From NCBI RefSeq assembly GCF_003073045.1, contig NC_037597.1, positions 29,069,927 to 29,133,926 of the forward strand: DNA of 64,000 nt, written 5' to 3'. The notes under the pieces are model-generated. The model worked only from the letters and a program-made list of their open reading frames with translations. It did not search any database and was not told where the DNA came from. Of the stretch, positions 1 to 12,600 are shown one piece after another; the first letter of the stretch is position 1, and each line of letters opens with the position of its first letter. The position numbers were made by a program, and so were the translations under genes. This DNA comes from Pomacea canaliculata (taxonomy: Eukaryota > Mollusca > Gastropoda > Architaenioglossa > Ampullariidae).

Positions 1-531
1 CTCGCTCTCTACTGTTCTTTTCCAAGTCTGCTTCGGTCCCCCAACTCTCCTCTTCCCCTAGAGCGGCCCGGTGGCGCAACGGTTAGCGCTGTTAGCGCCT
101 GTCACCAATACAGTGAAGGTTGGCTGCCCTGAGTTCATTTCTCGTCTCGGGCACGCTGATCTTTCTCTGCACGTGGCATCTGTTTACAGGGCTGGCTGCT
201 TGCCGTAATATAGCCTTAGCTGCTGACACGGCGTAAAACACCAATTCCCCCCCCCCTCTCCTCTTCCCCTGAGGGTTCCAGCCCAGTGCCTGCCTGGCAA
301 TGGTGTCAGCTGGTTTGCGCAGGGTGTGTCCTATCCACCCCATTAGCGCAGGGTGTGTCCTATCCAGCCCCATTTGTGCTTTGTGATGCCTTAAATAGTG
401 GCATTCTGGTTGTTTTTTTTCCACAGGCTGCTGTTGGAGATCTTTTCAGGCCATCTTATTCCCAGGATATGGTAAAGGTCTGGAGCTTGTTGTTGATGGT
501 GTTTGTCACTCTCCAGGTTTCAGAACTGTAA
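1..531 (-). mobile_element. LINE-A 3' fragment interrupted by a SINE
   Basis: Nearly the same sequence as 18286-18550, i.e. the end of a reverse-transcriptase ORF (minus-strand motifs [19 protein letters not shown] and NPQGKRR). It has a short internal tandem duplication of the GCGCAGGGTGTGTCCTATCC stretch (337-377) and is split by the SINE at 60-255. Continues off the left edge. Confidence 0.85.
60..255 (+). mobile_element. tRNA-like SINE with 15-bp target duplication
   Basis: The head, GGTGGCGCAACGGTTAGCGC, resembles a tRNA A box. The element is flanked on both sides by CTCTCCTCTTCCCCT (45-59 and 256-270), and the intact LINE-A copy at 18.3 kb has that sequence once, so this is a true insertion. 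Ends in a C-rich tract. Confidence 0.85.
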
Positions 532-1810
532 CCGGACTGACGATGTCCCTCGGTAAGGCCAACACGTACCGCGGCTCCTGGCGCCCAATCAGTCGGTTCC
601 TATCGGTATTCCAGGAAAGAGGACGGAAGTTCCCAAGGAGAAATTTCCACTAAAATTCTAGCTCTCGTACGTCGGGTGCGTTGTCTGATCTCTACCTCGC
701 GTTGTGTGTGTTTTCCATCCATTACACTCCCGCACTCAGCCCACCTTGGAATCCACAAAAGACCTGCTTTTTCCCAGACAAAAGTTTCTTTTCTTCGGTG
801 CGTCAACTCCACGGATCTTCATGTGTATTCTGTCTGCTGCTCTGTCACAACTACACGGACAACAGAAATCTCTTTCACTCTAGCGATACTTTTCATCTAT
901 TTCACACGACGAGGACATACGTACGACACGCTAGCATTCGTTCGGACTAACACGCTCACACAGGTAAATAAGTTCAAAGACAGATTTATTGACATAATTT
1001 GCACATACGACTACTACAGTCAAATCTCCCTACTATGCCACCTACCGGGACCGAGCAAAAGTGGCATAGTAGCGAGAGTGGCATAGTAGAGAGGGTTCGT
1101 AAAAACGGCTTTATTTGCTCAAGTTACCCGTCAGTCCAAAGCTCTCAAGAATAGTCGGCTGGCGCTAGCTGTCTCCTCTCATTCTTCCCCTCACCTCTTC
1201 ATCCTCCACCCCTCCCAACCACATCCGCACACCTGCATCCTGTCACTAGTCGACCCCCTCCCGCTCTCCCTCTGTCACGTGACTGTCACCCGGCCAGCGA
1301 CCTACTCCCATCGCCTGCCTCCACCCTCCCTGTGTGCGTGCTAGGTTCCATCCACCTAACTGCGATGTCCCACACTACCATACAGTATAATAATCGAGCA
1401 CTGCGCGGAATTTTACAACTTGTGTCTTTTAACAATCACAAAAAGTGGCATAGTAGTGAGAGTAGGGGTGGCATAGTAAATTTTTTTTTACATTGAATTT
1501 ATAGTCGGGACCGAGAGTGGCATAGTAGCGGGGTGGCATAGTAGAGAGATTTGACTGTATATATAACCTACCTACCCAGCCTTCTAAAAGTTAGCACCTA
1601 ACTTCCATGGGTAGGGAAAAAAGGGGTTGAGAGACGCGAGCCGCTTTCCATCGGAAAAATTAACCACCTTGCGGCAGAATGGTACTTGTCCCGTTATCAG
1701 GGTGAACAGAACTAAAGCTGTACTTAAGGTGGTTTGAGTGACGCGAGCCGCTTTCCAGTGGGACCAAACCTCGCGGCAGAATGGTACTTCTCACTTGCTC
1801 AGAACCAGAG
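532..1810 (+). repeat. Unclassified interspersed repeat U1, copy 1 (holds a Tigger-like insertion)
   Basis: Shares long stretches with 30545-31210, and in reverse with 15060-15400 and 29455-29660, e.g. GACGGAAGTTCCCAAGGAGA and the GGGGTTGAG-GACGCGAGCCGCTTTCCA part. No coding sequence recognised. The 3' part holds a roughly 110-bp internal duplication (GACGCGAGCCGCTTTCCA at about 1635 and 1740). Class unknown; could be an LTR or a long SINE-like unit. Confidence 0.7.
1017..1557. mobile_element. pogo/Tigger-like non-autonomous DNA transposon
   Basis: 541 bp with terminal inverted repeats CAGTCAAATCTCCCTACTAT and ATAGTAGAGAGATTTGACTG, flanked by TA on both sides. CAGT...ACTG ends and a TA duplication are typical of the Tc1/mariner pogo branch. 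The related repeat at 31018-31040 lacks it. Internal repeats of GTGGCATAGTAG lie near both ends. No transposase. Confidence 0.88.
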
Positions 1811-2109
1811 TTCTACTGCTTTTCCAAGCAGGAGCTGCCGCCTTTCGGTAAACAGGTGCAAGCATTGACTTTTGTCTATACTAGACAGTTTGGGTGCTAC
1901 GTCACCCGCTGTTGTCGTCCGTCTCGCGCTGCGCGACCAAGTGATGGGGTGGAAGGAGGTTCAGGGTAAGTGTAACAGAAGTAATGATTTTTGTGCGCAC
2001 CACTTTTTGAACCAAATATTCTGTTGTTTTGGTTGTTAGTAAAATTCTTGTTCCGCAAGATATGTCTTTAATTATTGCGATTTTTTTTCTTGAGATATGT
2101 AAGCGCACG

Positions 2110-2984
2110 CATTGACCCTATACTGGGGAGTACATGTTTGTAAGATTTTGAAAAGACCGCTTGAAAGAGGCAGCCCGGTTTTACCTGCAAGGAGAGAGTG
2201 CTCCAAGCAGAGGGTCCAGTGTATGTAACGGCGGGAGCAGGTCGCAAGTTTTCTTTTCTCCAGAAAGAAAACTATACATTATAGTTGTCTAGCTTTTAGA
2301 TGACAGCTTTTGTTTATTCTTTAGTAGGAGGTTTGTATTAAATATGCAGAGATGTCAACGTTTGGGTATCTTGATCTTGTTTACACACACAGATGTGACA
2401 GAGAGGACAGGTGTGTTCACGGGTCACACTGTGTTCTGAATACAGCATATCAATCTTCAGTGCTGGTGTTGGTACACTACTGTAGTACGATGTGCAAGAA
2501 GCCTAATGAAGACTTCAAAGGTGACGCCTCTGCATCTTAATAATAATCATCTGGACTTACACGGTACATTTTTAAAGTGCAGATTAGACTCAATGTGCAA
2601 AACAAACAAACAAACAAACAAACAAACAAAAACAAAAAACCTGACAGGTAATGCCCGTGTAGCGTGTGGTCATGTGACTAAATAGTGTTTACAGGAGACG
2701 AATGTTCTAAGCACGGACCTTCATTATCAGATTCAATGAACTTGAAACCTGGAGAAATAAACACTTCATGATTTGGGAAAATGTCAGGCTTGACACTTAA
2801 AAAACCTCTAGAAATACTATAAAATGAAATTCATCAATAAAATGTCTGAAATCATTGATATTGTCGTATATGGGACAGTCCTTCAATGTTATACGATAAA
2901 AATTTCAAATCTTTGTTCCTTATGAAGTCTGGATTGCAACTACAATTATTGGTACTAACCGCACTGTCCAGAGTATTTCAACTG
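2110..2984. other. Gene-free stretch
   Basis: Nothing recognised except an AAAC microsatellite at 2601-2630. Confidence 0.5.
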
Positions 2985-4446
2985 TTAGGCCACGGCTAAG
3001 TACTCATCTCGTGTTAGGAATTCCTGTTCGTGTCCGGTGCCGTACATCGGGTTTCGATTTGTTTTCTTCTCACTAGCACTGAATGTTGGTGGTGGTTGCC
3101 TAGTCCAGTTTGTTGGCAGTTGTTGTTGAGTAGCACTAGAGGACGTGGCTCGTTGTAATCTCGTGTCGTAGTGAGCTTGACTGGTGTTCCCAGTTCGCAC
3201 GGGCTTTGGGGATGGAGCGTCCTCTGAGTCCGTGTGATGCCCGTGTTTTCCGAGCGTAGTGGGCGGTTGCACAGTTGCTCCATTTCGGGATCTTGTGACG
3301 TCATTTGCGTGGCGATGGTTGTTGTTGTTGTCACAGGGGTACGAGGTTCCCTTGTTGTCTGGCATATCAGGGTTGTGGAGGCCGACAGGGAGTTGGCAAC
3401 TTAGAGACTGCAAGTTTTCAGAGATCTCTCCCCTCCCTCTTCACTGGTATCGCAGATCATGATTGTTGTGGGGAGCGTCCGTCTTCCGCATACAGCTTCT
3501 CATTTTTATAGAAGTCCATCTTGCCCTCGTCACGGGCTCTTTGTATGCAATCTGCCTGCCGTCTGGTCAGATCATTTGCCACTCTGACTACCTCCGTTCT
3601 CAGTTTGTCTCGGAGGGATTTACTTCCAATAAGCATTTTGCCCGACCATCTTTGAAACCTCACAATCAGAAGCCTAGGACGCGAGGCATCCTGTCTCGGT
3701 TTCCCGAGGCGGTGTGCACGTTCTATATCATCGTTGATGAATCCCCACAAAGCTCGTTCAGGAGTCCCACCTCCTTTTCGGCACATACAACATAATATTC
3801 CTGGCTAGTATCTTCCAAGCCAAACATTTTAACATTATTTCGCGTGATACTGCCTCCAAGCTGTCAGTATACCTTCAGCTTCCTCCAGTCTTTTATTTAG
3901 CTGCTCATTTTCTACTTCCAGAGCCATAAAGCGATTTTTCTCTTGTGTTTATTGCAGTTAATTGTTTTTGTTTGCGCAGTCGCTTGTTGCGCGGCCTGAA
4001 ATTGCAAAGAAATCTGATGGGTAATGGTTTCTCCGACACTCAGAATCTGATTTTGAATGGTCGAGACCAAATTTAGTTGAACAAGTTCTAGTAGAGATAG
4101 AGAACTGGTCAGAATAAATAGCTCTTGCCAAACTTTCAGGAGTAGGTTGCCCTGACACTTCACAAACATTGCCAGTGTTAGATGTGGCGAGGCAGGTCCT
4201 CACAACTAGGTCTGCTTTCTCATTGATTACATTTTGATCCAGTGAGTCGGTCGCTTGGCACCTCGTGTCGTCAACTGGACCAGGGTTCGTTTCCACATCT
4301 CCAGAAGACATTAAAAGACTGGCTATGATCATGGCCAGGATACATCTTGCACGGGCAGTTCGAACTTTGTCCTGTAAGGCTGCGGTCGCCATGACTCTAG
4401 GCCACATGAAATGCACAAAACTACAGTAAGCGGCCACAAATGACAC
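2985..4446 (-). mobile_element. LINE ORF1 relic with N-terminal 2A-like peptide
   Basis: Minus-strand order: a start at 4446, a hydrophobic N-terminus, a 2A motif, a polar spacer, a coiled-coil start (MALEVENEQLNKRLEEAEG), a fragment reading NNVKMFGLEDT, then IERAHRLG, RPRLLIVRFQRWSGKMLIGS and RRQADCIQRARDEGKMDFYK, typical of L1-type ORF1 (Transposase_22) in some non-LTR elements, and a Gln/Thr/Asn-rich tail to a stop at 2985. Stops and frame changes at about 3960, 3830 and 3440 break it. No reverse transcriptase follows, so it is a truncated relic. Confidence 0.8.
4276..4302 (-). other. 2A (StopGo) motif GDVETNPGP
   Basis: Encodes GDVETNPGP followed by V, matching the D-V/I-E-x-N-P-G-P consensus, at residues 49-57 of the ORF1 relic. 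2A peptides make the ribosome skip the Gly-Pro bond; they are known from viruses and also from non-LTR retrotransposons of trypanosomes, sea urchins and molluscs. The next residue here is Val. Confidence 0.85.
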
Positions 4447-4813
4447 GAAAACTTTGATTTTCCGCTGGCATTTTCAATGGCCTTATCTAGCGTAACGGTT
4501 GGTGTAAGAATTGTTGTATAGCTGTCTTACTTATCACAGAAAACAACAGAACACATGGATAGACGTCCGTCCTCGTTGGTGAACAGAGCTCACCCCTCAA
4601 CCAGGCATGACGTTCTATAGTGATGTTGATCTTTAAGATAAAGTGTTTGATTGTATCATATACAATATACATTAAGGTCCTGGGTTAGAAAAATGAGAAA
4701 ATATAACTGAGAAAATTATGCTAAGCCAGTAAGAAAATTGTATTGGGCATTTTCATTATACAAGTGGGATGCCCACCGGCAGATGTTGCATGAAAGAAGG
4801 GGTCAATGTCAGT

Positions 4814-5460
4814 CAAGTGGTTCTCAAAGTGTGGTCCCCACGCACGTCAAGTGGTCCGCGGCTGACAGTCATCAAATGTCAAAGGGATGTTTAAATCGCC
4901 AGATATGCTAATTAGTCCAGTATCGATTTCACACCAGTGTTAATTGTATCCATGTCCAGCTGCTCGTTGCCATAAAAGGCTGACTGACCAACTGTACGTC
5001 ACAGCGCGAGCATTGCATCCTCTATTACCCTTAGTAACGCAGTCCTCCTCTCTATTTTTAATTTTCATGTATTATCAGAGTACAGTGGACTTGCTGACAT
5101 CGCTGCGGAGCATCTAGACTGCCACTTACAACAACTTACTGTTGCGAGACTGGATTTTCAACACTTGTGAGATTGAAACTCTCCGACCCTGATCACGATA
5201 TTATCCCCTTAAAATCTCATTTAAAAACAACTGCATTCATCGTCTTAACATTTTAATTAATAAAGGACTTTGCTTAATATGTAATCTTATGTAAACTTAT
5301 TACTGTCACAAAAGTACATGTAGTTTTGAATTGTAATGAAACAAATGTGGCAATTTAAATTTGAAATTCACCGTAGAGAGTGATTGTAAGTCTTGATGGT
5401 CTGCCGCATTTTTTACTTTAGTAAGATGGTCCGCGGTCTGAAATACTTTGAGAACCACTG
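4814..5460. mobile_element. hAT-like element relic
   Basis: Ends read CAAGTGGTTCTCAAAGTGTG and, reversed, CAGTGGTTCTCAAAGTATTT: imperfect inverted repeats of the CAGTGGTTCTCAA type common in hAT families. A GGTCCGCGG subterminal repeat is near both ends. No clear 8-bp target duplication. No intact ORF. Confidence 0.6.
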
Positions 5461-6425
5461 CTCTAGTCTGTCCTAACTCAGTGTGGGGTTCTGACAAATT
5501 CAAATAGCATCTTCAAACACAGACCAAATATGTATCAGTTATACAAAGACAGCAACAGACAGAAAAAGGAAGCACAACACCAAAAAACCCCAAACAAACA
5601 AACAAACAAACAAAAGCCTCTCTCACACAGTCTATATGAGAAAAGAAAACTACTCAGCACATGACCTTTCTCAGTTATAATGCTATACAGACAGCCAAAA
5701 ATGACTTTTGCAAACCTGGAATCTTGCTGATGATTTTATTTGTTTGTTTGTGTTCGTTGATTACTATTTGATAATTTAATTCAAAGCTGGTAGGCTGCTG
5801 TGGGGCTCATGAAGGCAGGAATATTAGCTGGACTGTACAGGTAGTGGTATTAAAATTCCCAGTCTGAGGACAGCACTGCCAGAGGCACACTTGCATGCAT
5901 TAGTTATCTCTTCCTCCATAGGACTTTGTTATCATAATGATGTTGCTTGTTTTTCGAAAGTTTTTGAATGGTAGAACTTTCCCAGTAGTTGCTTAAGCAG
6001 TGGCTCGTTGGACAATCAGTTTCTGTGACCAAAAAATCTCTCATTACTTCAAGCTCCAGTAGCATAAGATTAGTATCACAGCTCTACAGCTGTTTGCACC
6101 AGATCAAAAACACCAACAAAGCTATGAATTTAAGAAAAAAACCCATAATATTAGAAAAATAATGCAATTCACCGTACATTAGAACACAAAAAACATTAAG
6201 TACCCTATTTTCATGACAAAAGTCTTTGATAGCAATTCACTTTGGGCCAAATGCCAGCATACACAGTACAGTACCCTAACCCTAAGACAGTTCACTGCTG
6301 ACAAGAACACAATACACTGCAAAAATAAACAGCATGGTAACCTGCTGCAAGAAACACTGTTCTGCCCTGACCTACACAGTGCACAGCATTATGATTTTCT
6401 GATGCTGCAAATCCTACATGTGTTT
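5461..6425. other. 3' flank of COQ6
   Basis: Presumed COQ6 3' UTR and downstream DNA. Simple (AAAC)n at 5592-5612; nothing else recognised. Confidence 0.4.
5735..5740 (-). terminator. Candidate COQ6 polyadenylation signal
   Basis: AATAAA on the minus strand, about 690 bp downstream of the COQ6 stop and the first one seen there. Placement by motif only. Confidence 0.35.
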
Positions 6426-6670
6426 TCATACCCTGTGAGTATCATGTGTGCATATATGTATACATGTACTGGCATTCATATGGTGCTCTTGCATAGTGAT
6501 CACCTTGAGACTTTCAGCAGCATTTACAGCAGATAAACCTAGGCTGCGCAGCAAGACCACAGGCATGAGATGGGTGTTGTAGAGCCTCTGGAGACCATCA
6601 ATTGTTGCCAAGACAGGCAAGTTATTTCGCTGACGTTTTGTCTCATAGGACAGTAGGTGGGCCAGCGACC
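6426..6670 (-). CDS. COQ6: COQ6 exon 11, C-terminus and stop
   Basis: Acceptor CCCACAG. Encodes [19 protein letters not shown], then [20 protein letters not shown] and [12 protein letters not shown], all matching the family's C-terminal helix region. Reading on gives 23 unconserved residues to TGA at 6426-6428. The family normally ends in a short KEQIM-like tail, so splicing after SLK (AAG|GTGATC) to an unseen exon is an alternative. Confidence 0.88.
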
Positions 6671-9600
6671 CTGTGGGACCAGTGGAATCAAAATTAATAT
6701 TATAAACATGATAAATAGTACTGCCAGGTACACATGATTAATATAATAAACATGATAAGTGATTTTTACCATGTACACAAAAGCCTAAATCATGATGACC
6801 AGTGAAAATTGTTGAGCGAGGTCACTAATGTAAAAGGAAAAATCAATGTTACCATGTGCCAACAGTCCAGATTAAGAACTATCTAGACTAACTGCCAAAA
6901 AAGTCTTGATTACGCTGTATGGATAATCTTGTTATGGCTAAAAAAAGCTTGCATGGCTCAGTGACAAAAAATGCTTTGCTGATGGCAGCTTTATACTCTT
7001 GGTAGAATGTCTATATGATAGAGGATGGCTTAAAAGACAGCTGAAAGCCAGTTGGTTGGCAGCATCGGTCAGTGATTGGCACACAAGTTTGCGGGATGGG
7101 GTGGGGGTGTGTGGAGGAGGGGCAGCACCCAACCTTCTGCTAGGCCGAACCCAGCAGTACAAAGTGGAACTGTCTTCCAATACAGCTGGCCATCCTTCAC
7201 ACATGAAACCTCCCGGTGAATATAAAAGGGGAGATGCTCAGCATTACACGGAGAGAGAGAGAGAAGTCTGAGAGACAAGTCAGAGAGATATGCTTGTGGG
7301 GAACAAGACACGTCACAGCACCACCAAAAGATCACTGTCTCAGCCAGCAGCCAGAACAAGGACCTTGCATTAAGTTTGCATTTGCCCTGTTAGGTAGTGA
7401 AAGTAACAGTTGGTGCAGGCAGTAAGCAAGCGGTCTCCATAATAAAGATACAAAACAAACATAAAGATACAATGGTTACACGTTTGGAGGTGTGCGCAAG
7501 TGTGTGCTGTGTGGTAGAGGAGACATCTACTGGTCTGGGTTAGGTCAAAAGCCACTAAATTACCAAGGGAGTAAAATGATAATTGACTAACCTAAGCCAG
7601 GCTAGCATCTGGGAGTGATCTACTGAATCTACCCCACCATAATATCTGATGTGGGGAAAAGTGGAGACACAATGAAAGACTGCACACTTGAGAATATAAA
7701 GACAAACAAGTGGAAATTCTATGTTGCTGGACAGAGGTGATAGGGGCAACTGAATATTTGTTTAAAATGAGAAAAGATGAGGATGGAATAAGAAGTTTAC
7801 AAATGGAGATAACACTTAAACATGTTCATTTAAACTGACCAATGTCACTTCCACAAGAAAGTGCATCTTCCAGTACAGAAGTGAGGCAAGACACATCACC
7901 AAACCCCAAGTTCACTCCCTGTCCAGCCAATGGGTGAAGTCTGTGAGCAGCATCCCTAAAACAAACACATACAATATTTATGCAAACATTTGTATTAAAA
8001 CACATGCATGCACAGCACATTTACTCATAATGCTCACACAAATATGTAGAGGGCCAGTAGGCCGGCTTTTGTTGCTAGTTTTTGGCGGGCTTTTGCTCTT
8101 ACAATTGGAATTCGAAACATATCGGTGTGGACATGCTGGGGCATCGTGGAAAAAGAGTACTCGGCAGCAATTGGCTAGGGTTAAAGCTCCCAACTGCTCT
8201 GGCCGTACAGGAGCATCGCAGAAAGTTTAGCCTTGTGAGAGGTATATAAGGGCAGAGCTGAGACGACACAGGTAGAAAAAAGATTTAAAGACTAAATCAA
8301 GGACCAAGGTCCAACATGCCCACCTCGCTAAAAGAAGGTATCAAATATGAGACAAACTTGGAAAAAACAAACCTCTTGGATGAGCAAGTCCAAAAAACCA
8401 GCTCAGACTCTAACCTAAACCCTGACTTTAAGATATACAGAGAACAGGCGGAAAGCAATTTTCTATCCCCAACCCCCTAAACCAAAAATATCCTTTCAAA
8501 CTAACAAACAGAATAACTATGGAAGAACTCGAACAAGTCCTATCCAATAAAAAGTTAGGATCTGCCCCACGCCCAGACCTCATCCATCTAGTTACAGACC
8601 AACAGCACTCACTTTGCAACTAGGCAACACTTGTTTGAAACAATTATTAAAAATAGACAAAGCCACTTCTGTAAGGCCAACAGCATCCTGCTCCCACAGC
8701 AGAGTGGTTTTAGAAAGAAAGTTTACAGCACAATGGACCATATCACAGCCTTACAGCAGGAAATAATAAACGCCCACACTGAAAAAAGAATGAACCTGCA
8801 TGAAGTCTTCCTGGACATAGAAGAAGCATACAATATGCTCTGGCACGAGGGCCTGCTCCAGAAACTCCACAACATAGGGATTCCAAATTAAATGGTCAAA
8901 CTTATTAAATCCTTCCTATCAAACAGAAAAATATCAGTGAGAGTTGAGGACCAAAGCTCCAGCGAGGTACCACTAGATAATGAAGTCCCATAGGTGAGTG
9001 TCCTCAGTCCAAACAACACTTACAGATACAATTTCTAGGAGTCCTCTTTTCGGAAAAAACAAACTGGAACCCACATGAAGACAAAATAACTAAGACTGAA
9101 AAAAGGAATAAACCTAATAAGAGTAATTACTGGAAATAATTGGGGAACAAATCCAAAGTCCCTTTTTTAACCTCTATCAGGCCCATGTGATGTCTAAACT
9201 ATTACATGCAGCCCCACTGCTGGTCCACCTCAGATCAAGCCAGATGGCTCATCTCCAGTCAGTACAGGCCAGGGCATTGAAAGTAGTGTTAGGAGCACCC
9301 TCATAAACACCAAACCTGTCAGTACTGGCAGAAACCCATGGAAATGATAATCAATGAAAGGACAGCCAGGTACAAGGTACAGTGTCTACCACCAGACCAC
9401 AGAACAAACTGCCCCACCCCACAACCCACCATACAACAACACATTCAAGATATAGAACATACAAAAGGTGCAGAAACAAGCATAACAGCCCCTTACCCGT
9501 CCAACAACATGCTAACACCACCCTAGACACTTCCACAACTAAAGATAGACTTTGATCTCACAAACTATAGCAAAGAAAAACACCTAAACCAAATCATTGC

Positions 9601-12600
9601 TGAAACAAAACTTAGGCTAAGCACCACATACAAAGATCCCAGATCACGCACAGATATATACTGATGAATCCCACGATCCAGAAACACATGCAATGGGACT
9701 AGGAGTTTACTATCCTGACATCATCATCATCTCCAGCAGACTCCCAAATCATACCTCAATATAAACAGCTGAACTAAGTGCCATATTGACAGCACTTCAG
9801 GCACTTCAGCTTAAAATGAAGGACACCATTATTTACTATCTGACTTACTATCTGCACTCTAGGTGCTAAAAAGCAAATCCTCAAACAGAACAGACATAGC
9901 ATGCACAAGATTAACCAAGAAAATGGAGACATTAAGTTCCTTTGGACTCCATCCTATATAGGAATAAAAGGAAATGAAGAGGCTGATAAACTACCTAAAT
10001 TGGCAACAAAACAAGAAACAAACCTTAAAGTCACCACCCTAAACATCGTGTGCGGACGTTTTGCCGCATTATGTCAGAGAGAGAGAGCTTACTTACTTCT
10101 CAAAGAATGAAAGTAACTACTAGATTACACAATAATTCTTTATTTCAAACAAATTTTACACACAGACTTCACAGACAGTTCACTTTGATTGTCACAGATT
10201 ATGCGCAACAGCTTTGAGAAAAAACATTGATACAATGGCAAGAGAAATGTGTGCTAACGGTTCACATGAGGAGGGATAGTGACAGAGAGTTCACTGATAC
10301 ATTGATACAATGGCGAGAGAAATGTGTGAGCTAAGGGGCGTCACACACTTGACTTCTGCTAAAGGTCCCGCGTGAAATGCCGAAATGAAGTGCCCCGCGC
10401 CGAAACGTCCGGCGCCGAAACGTCCGGTCGGCGAAACGTCCGACTCCGAAACGTCCGTGTACCCCTAAACATATCTGTATCACCAGCAGAGAGGAGGATG
10501 GCCATAAAACCAGCAATAAAACTACGGTGGCAAGAGAAATATAAAAAGGAAAGTAAAAGTACTAGGAGACTAATAGATGACAGGCCTAGTGACACTATGA
10601 AGTTCCTAAAGTCAAATAGGTGTGAACAAACCAAAATAGCCAGGATGAGGCTTAACGGAGAGTATTTCACAAGATGCAAGGACACTCCCTTCATGCGCAT
10701 GTGGGGATAGATTAAGCACCCACCACAAATGGGCTGCTAGAGTGTAATGAAAACAAATTAAAAAGGGAAGAACTGAAACACTTCTTACACAAATATAGAC
10801 TGGCACTAAACCTCAACAGCTGCCTCCACCCTCCAAAGGAACTGTGTCACAATACACTTTCGTTAGTAGCATCAGTAGCAACAAGCCACCCAAACTTTAG
10901 ACTAATATACGATAGACATAAGATGATAACTAGATTTTATTAAAAAAAGAGAGATATACACCCACAGAAAAGAGACACCAATCCTTCTAAAACCAAGACG
11001 AATAAGAAAAAACACCACCACGGCAGAACAGACAGGCACAGTTAGCAAGTAGCAGCAAAGGAAAAAGAAAAAGAGAGGGCCCAGCACAGTACACCACTAT
11101 GACACTCAGTAAACCTAATAATCACCAACAGAAAAAAGAGTGCACAAACAAAATAGACAATACAAGACCCCACCCCTACACCCACACTACCCCCACCCAC
11201 CTCAGTGTGAAATCATCGCAAGGTGGAAGCACTTTCTCTCAAAATCAATGACCATGCAGTCAGAGTCGGGGTGTGTGGTAGTGTAGTGGTTAAAACACTC
11301 GCTTGTCACCACTGCAGTGAGAAGCTCAGGATTTATACATATCATCTTGGAACACTGTATGTGACACCTGTTCGCAGGGCTGGAAGTCGGGGATTTTCTC
11401 TGGGTACTCTGGTTTCCTCCTCCCCTCCCTCTCCTCCCATAGTGCGAAATCGCCTCAAGGTATAAGCACTTTCCAACCAAGCAAGCAAGCAAACAAGAGA
11501 CAGAACAGATGTGTGGAGGTTAAGAGAAGCTGAGAAGAGACAGCCCGGACTTTTAGCGCCTCTGACGACGCTATTCAGCCATGGCCATTGTACAAGCTTG
11601 TGGATTAAAGGGTCACACACCTGCTGGCTGTTCCTGCCTTTGTTCGCGTGTGTTGGAAGTTTGTTGCTGGTATACTACAACCCCACCACTCAGTTACTAA
11701 TGCATTCAGGATTATTTAATATACATTTCATGTGACTTTATGTGAGTGATGTCTCTTTGTTTATGTGCATGAACATGCAGATACACATATATGTATGAAG
11801 CTGGTCTACCAAATGGGATGATCTTTATTTATGAATATCCTTAGTGATGAAGATGCATATAGTACCATGTAAGATTTAACAAGAGAAGAGACATGTAGTA
11901 ACACTTAACAAGATCCTTGGAGATGAAGTAGTAGTGAAGATGTAATCTAATCCTGCATAATAAATAAGTCTTCTAAAAAAAGAAAATGAAAACGAAAAGT
12001 GAAAAAATACAAAACACATATTCAAACAGCAGCTTAAAAAAAATTGCTAGGTATGCAGCCTTGCTTTAAAGTGTAAGCGTGTAAGCTTACCCAATGAGTG
12101 CCAGTCGAGGGCGAACATAACATGATGAATGCACAAGGCTCAGCGGAAAGCATGCCCGTGTCCCTTCACCTAATCCCAACACAGTAGGAGGCAGCTGTCG
12201 TGTTATTACTTCAGCTGCACATCATATCACACTGGTTAGTTCTGTCTTATTTCAAGCATCATCAAACATACTTCTCTCCCTCTATCCCACATGCTATTTC
12301 TCTTAGGGCAGGAGATATCCCACATTATTTCTTTCACTCCAGGACCTATTCCACATGCTATTTTTTAATTGCAAAATTCATCAAACAAGACATATATTTG
12401 CACACACACATGCGCTTTTCCTCTGATATACAAGGGACGAATGCATGTGCAATACACACTCTTCTACCTGGAATAAGGCTCTGTAAAAGTCCCATGAATG
12501 AGGAATGGGCCTTGTTAACAAAGGTGTCCATGTCTCGATCATGCCACTGTACAAAAGATGAAAAACGTTACCAACAAAACCAGAAAGTGATGGACTATGC

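Noticed and set aside
60..130. tRNA gene
   Set aside because: Only an A-box-like head is seen; no cloverleaf, and target duplications show a SINE.
5780..5850. Extra last exon of COQ6
   Set aside because: An acceptor (CTGTACAG) precedes short open text here, but phase and residues do not clearly give the family's KEQIM-like tail.
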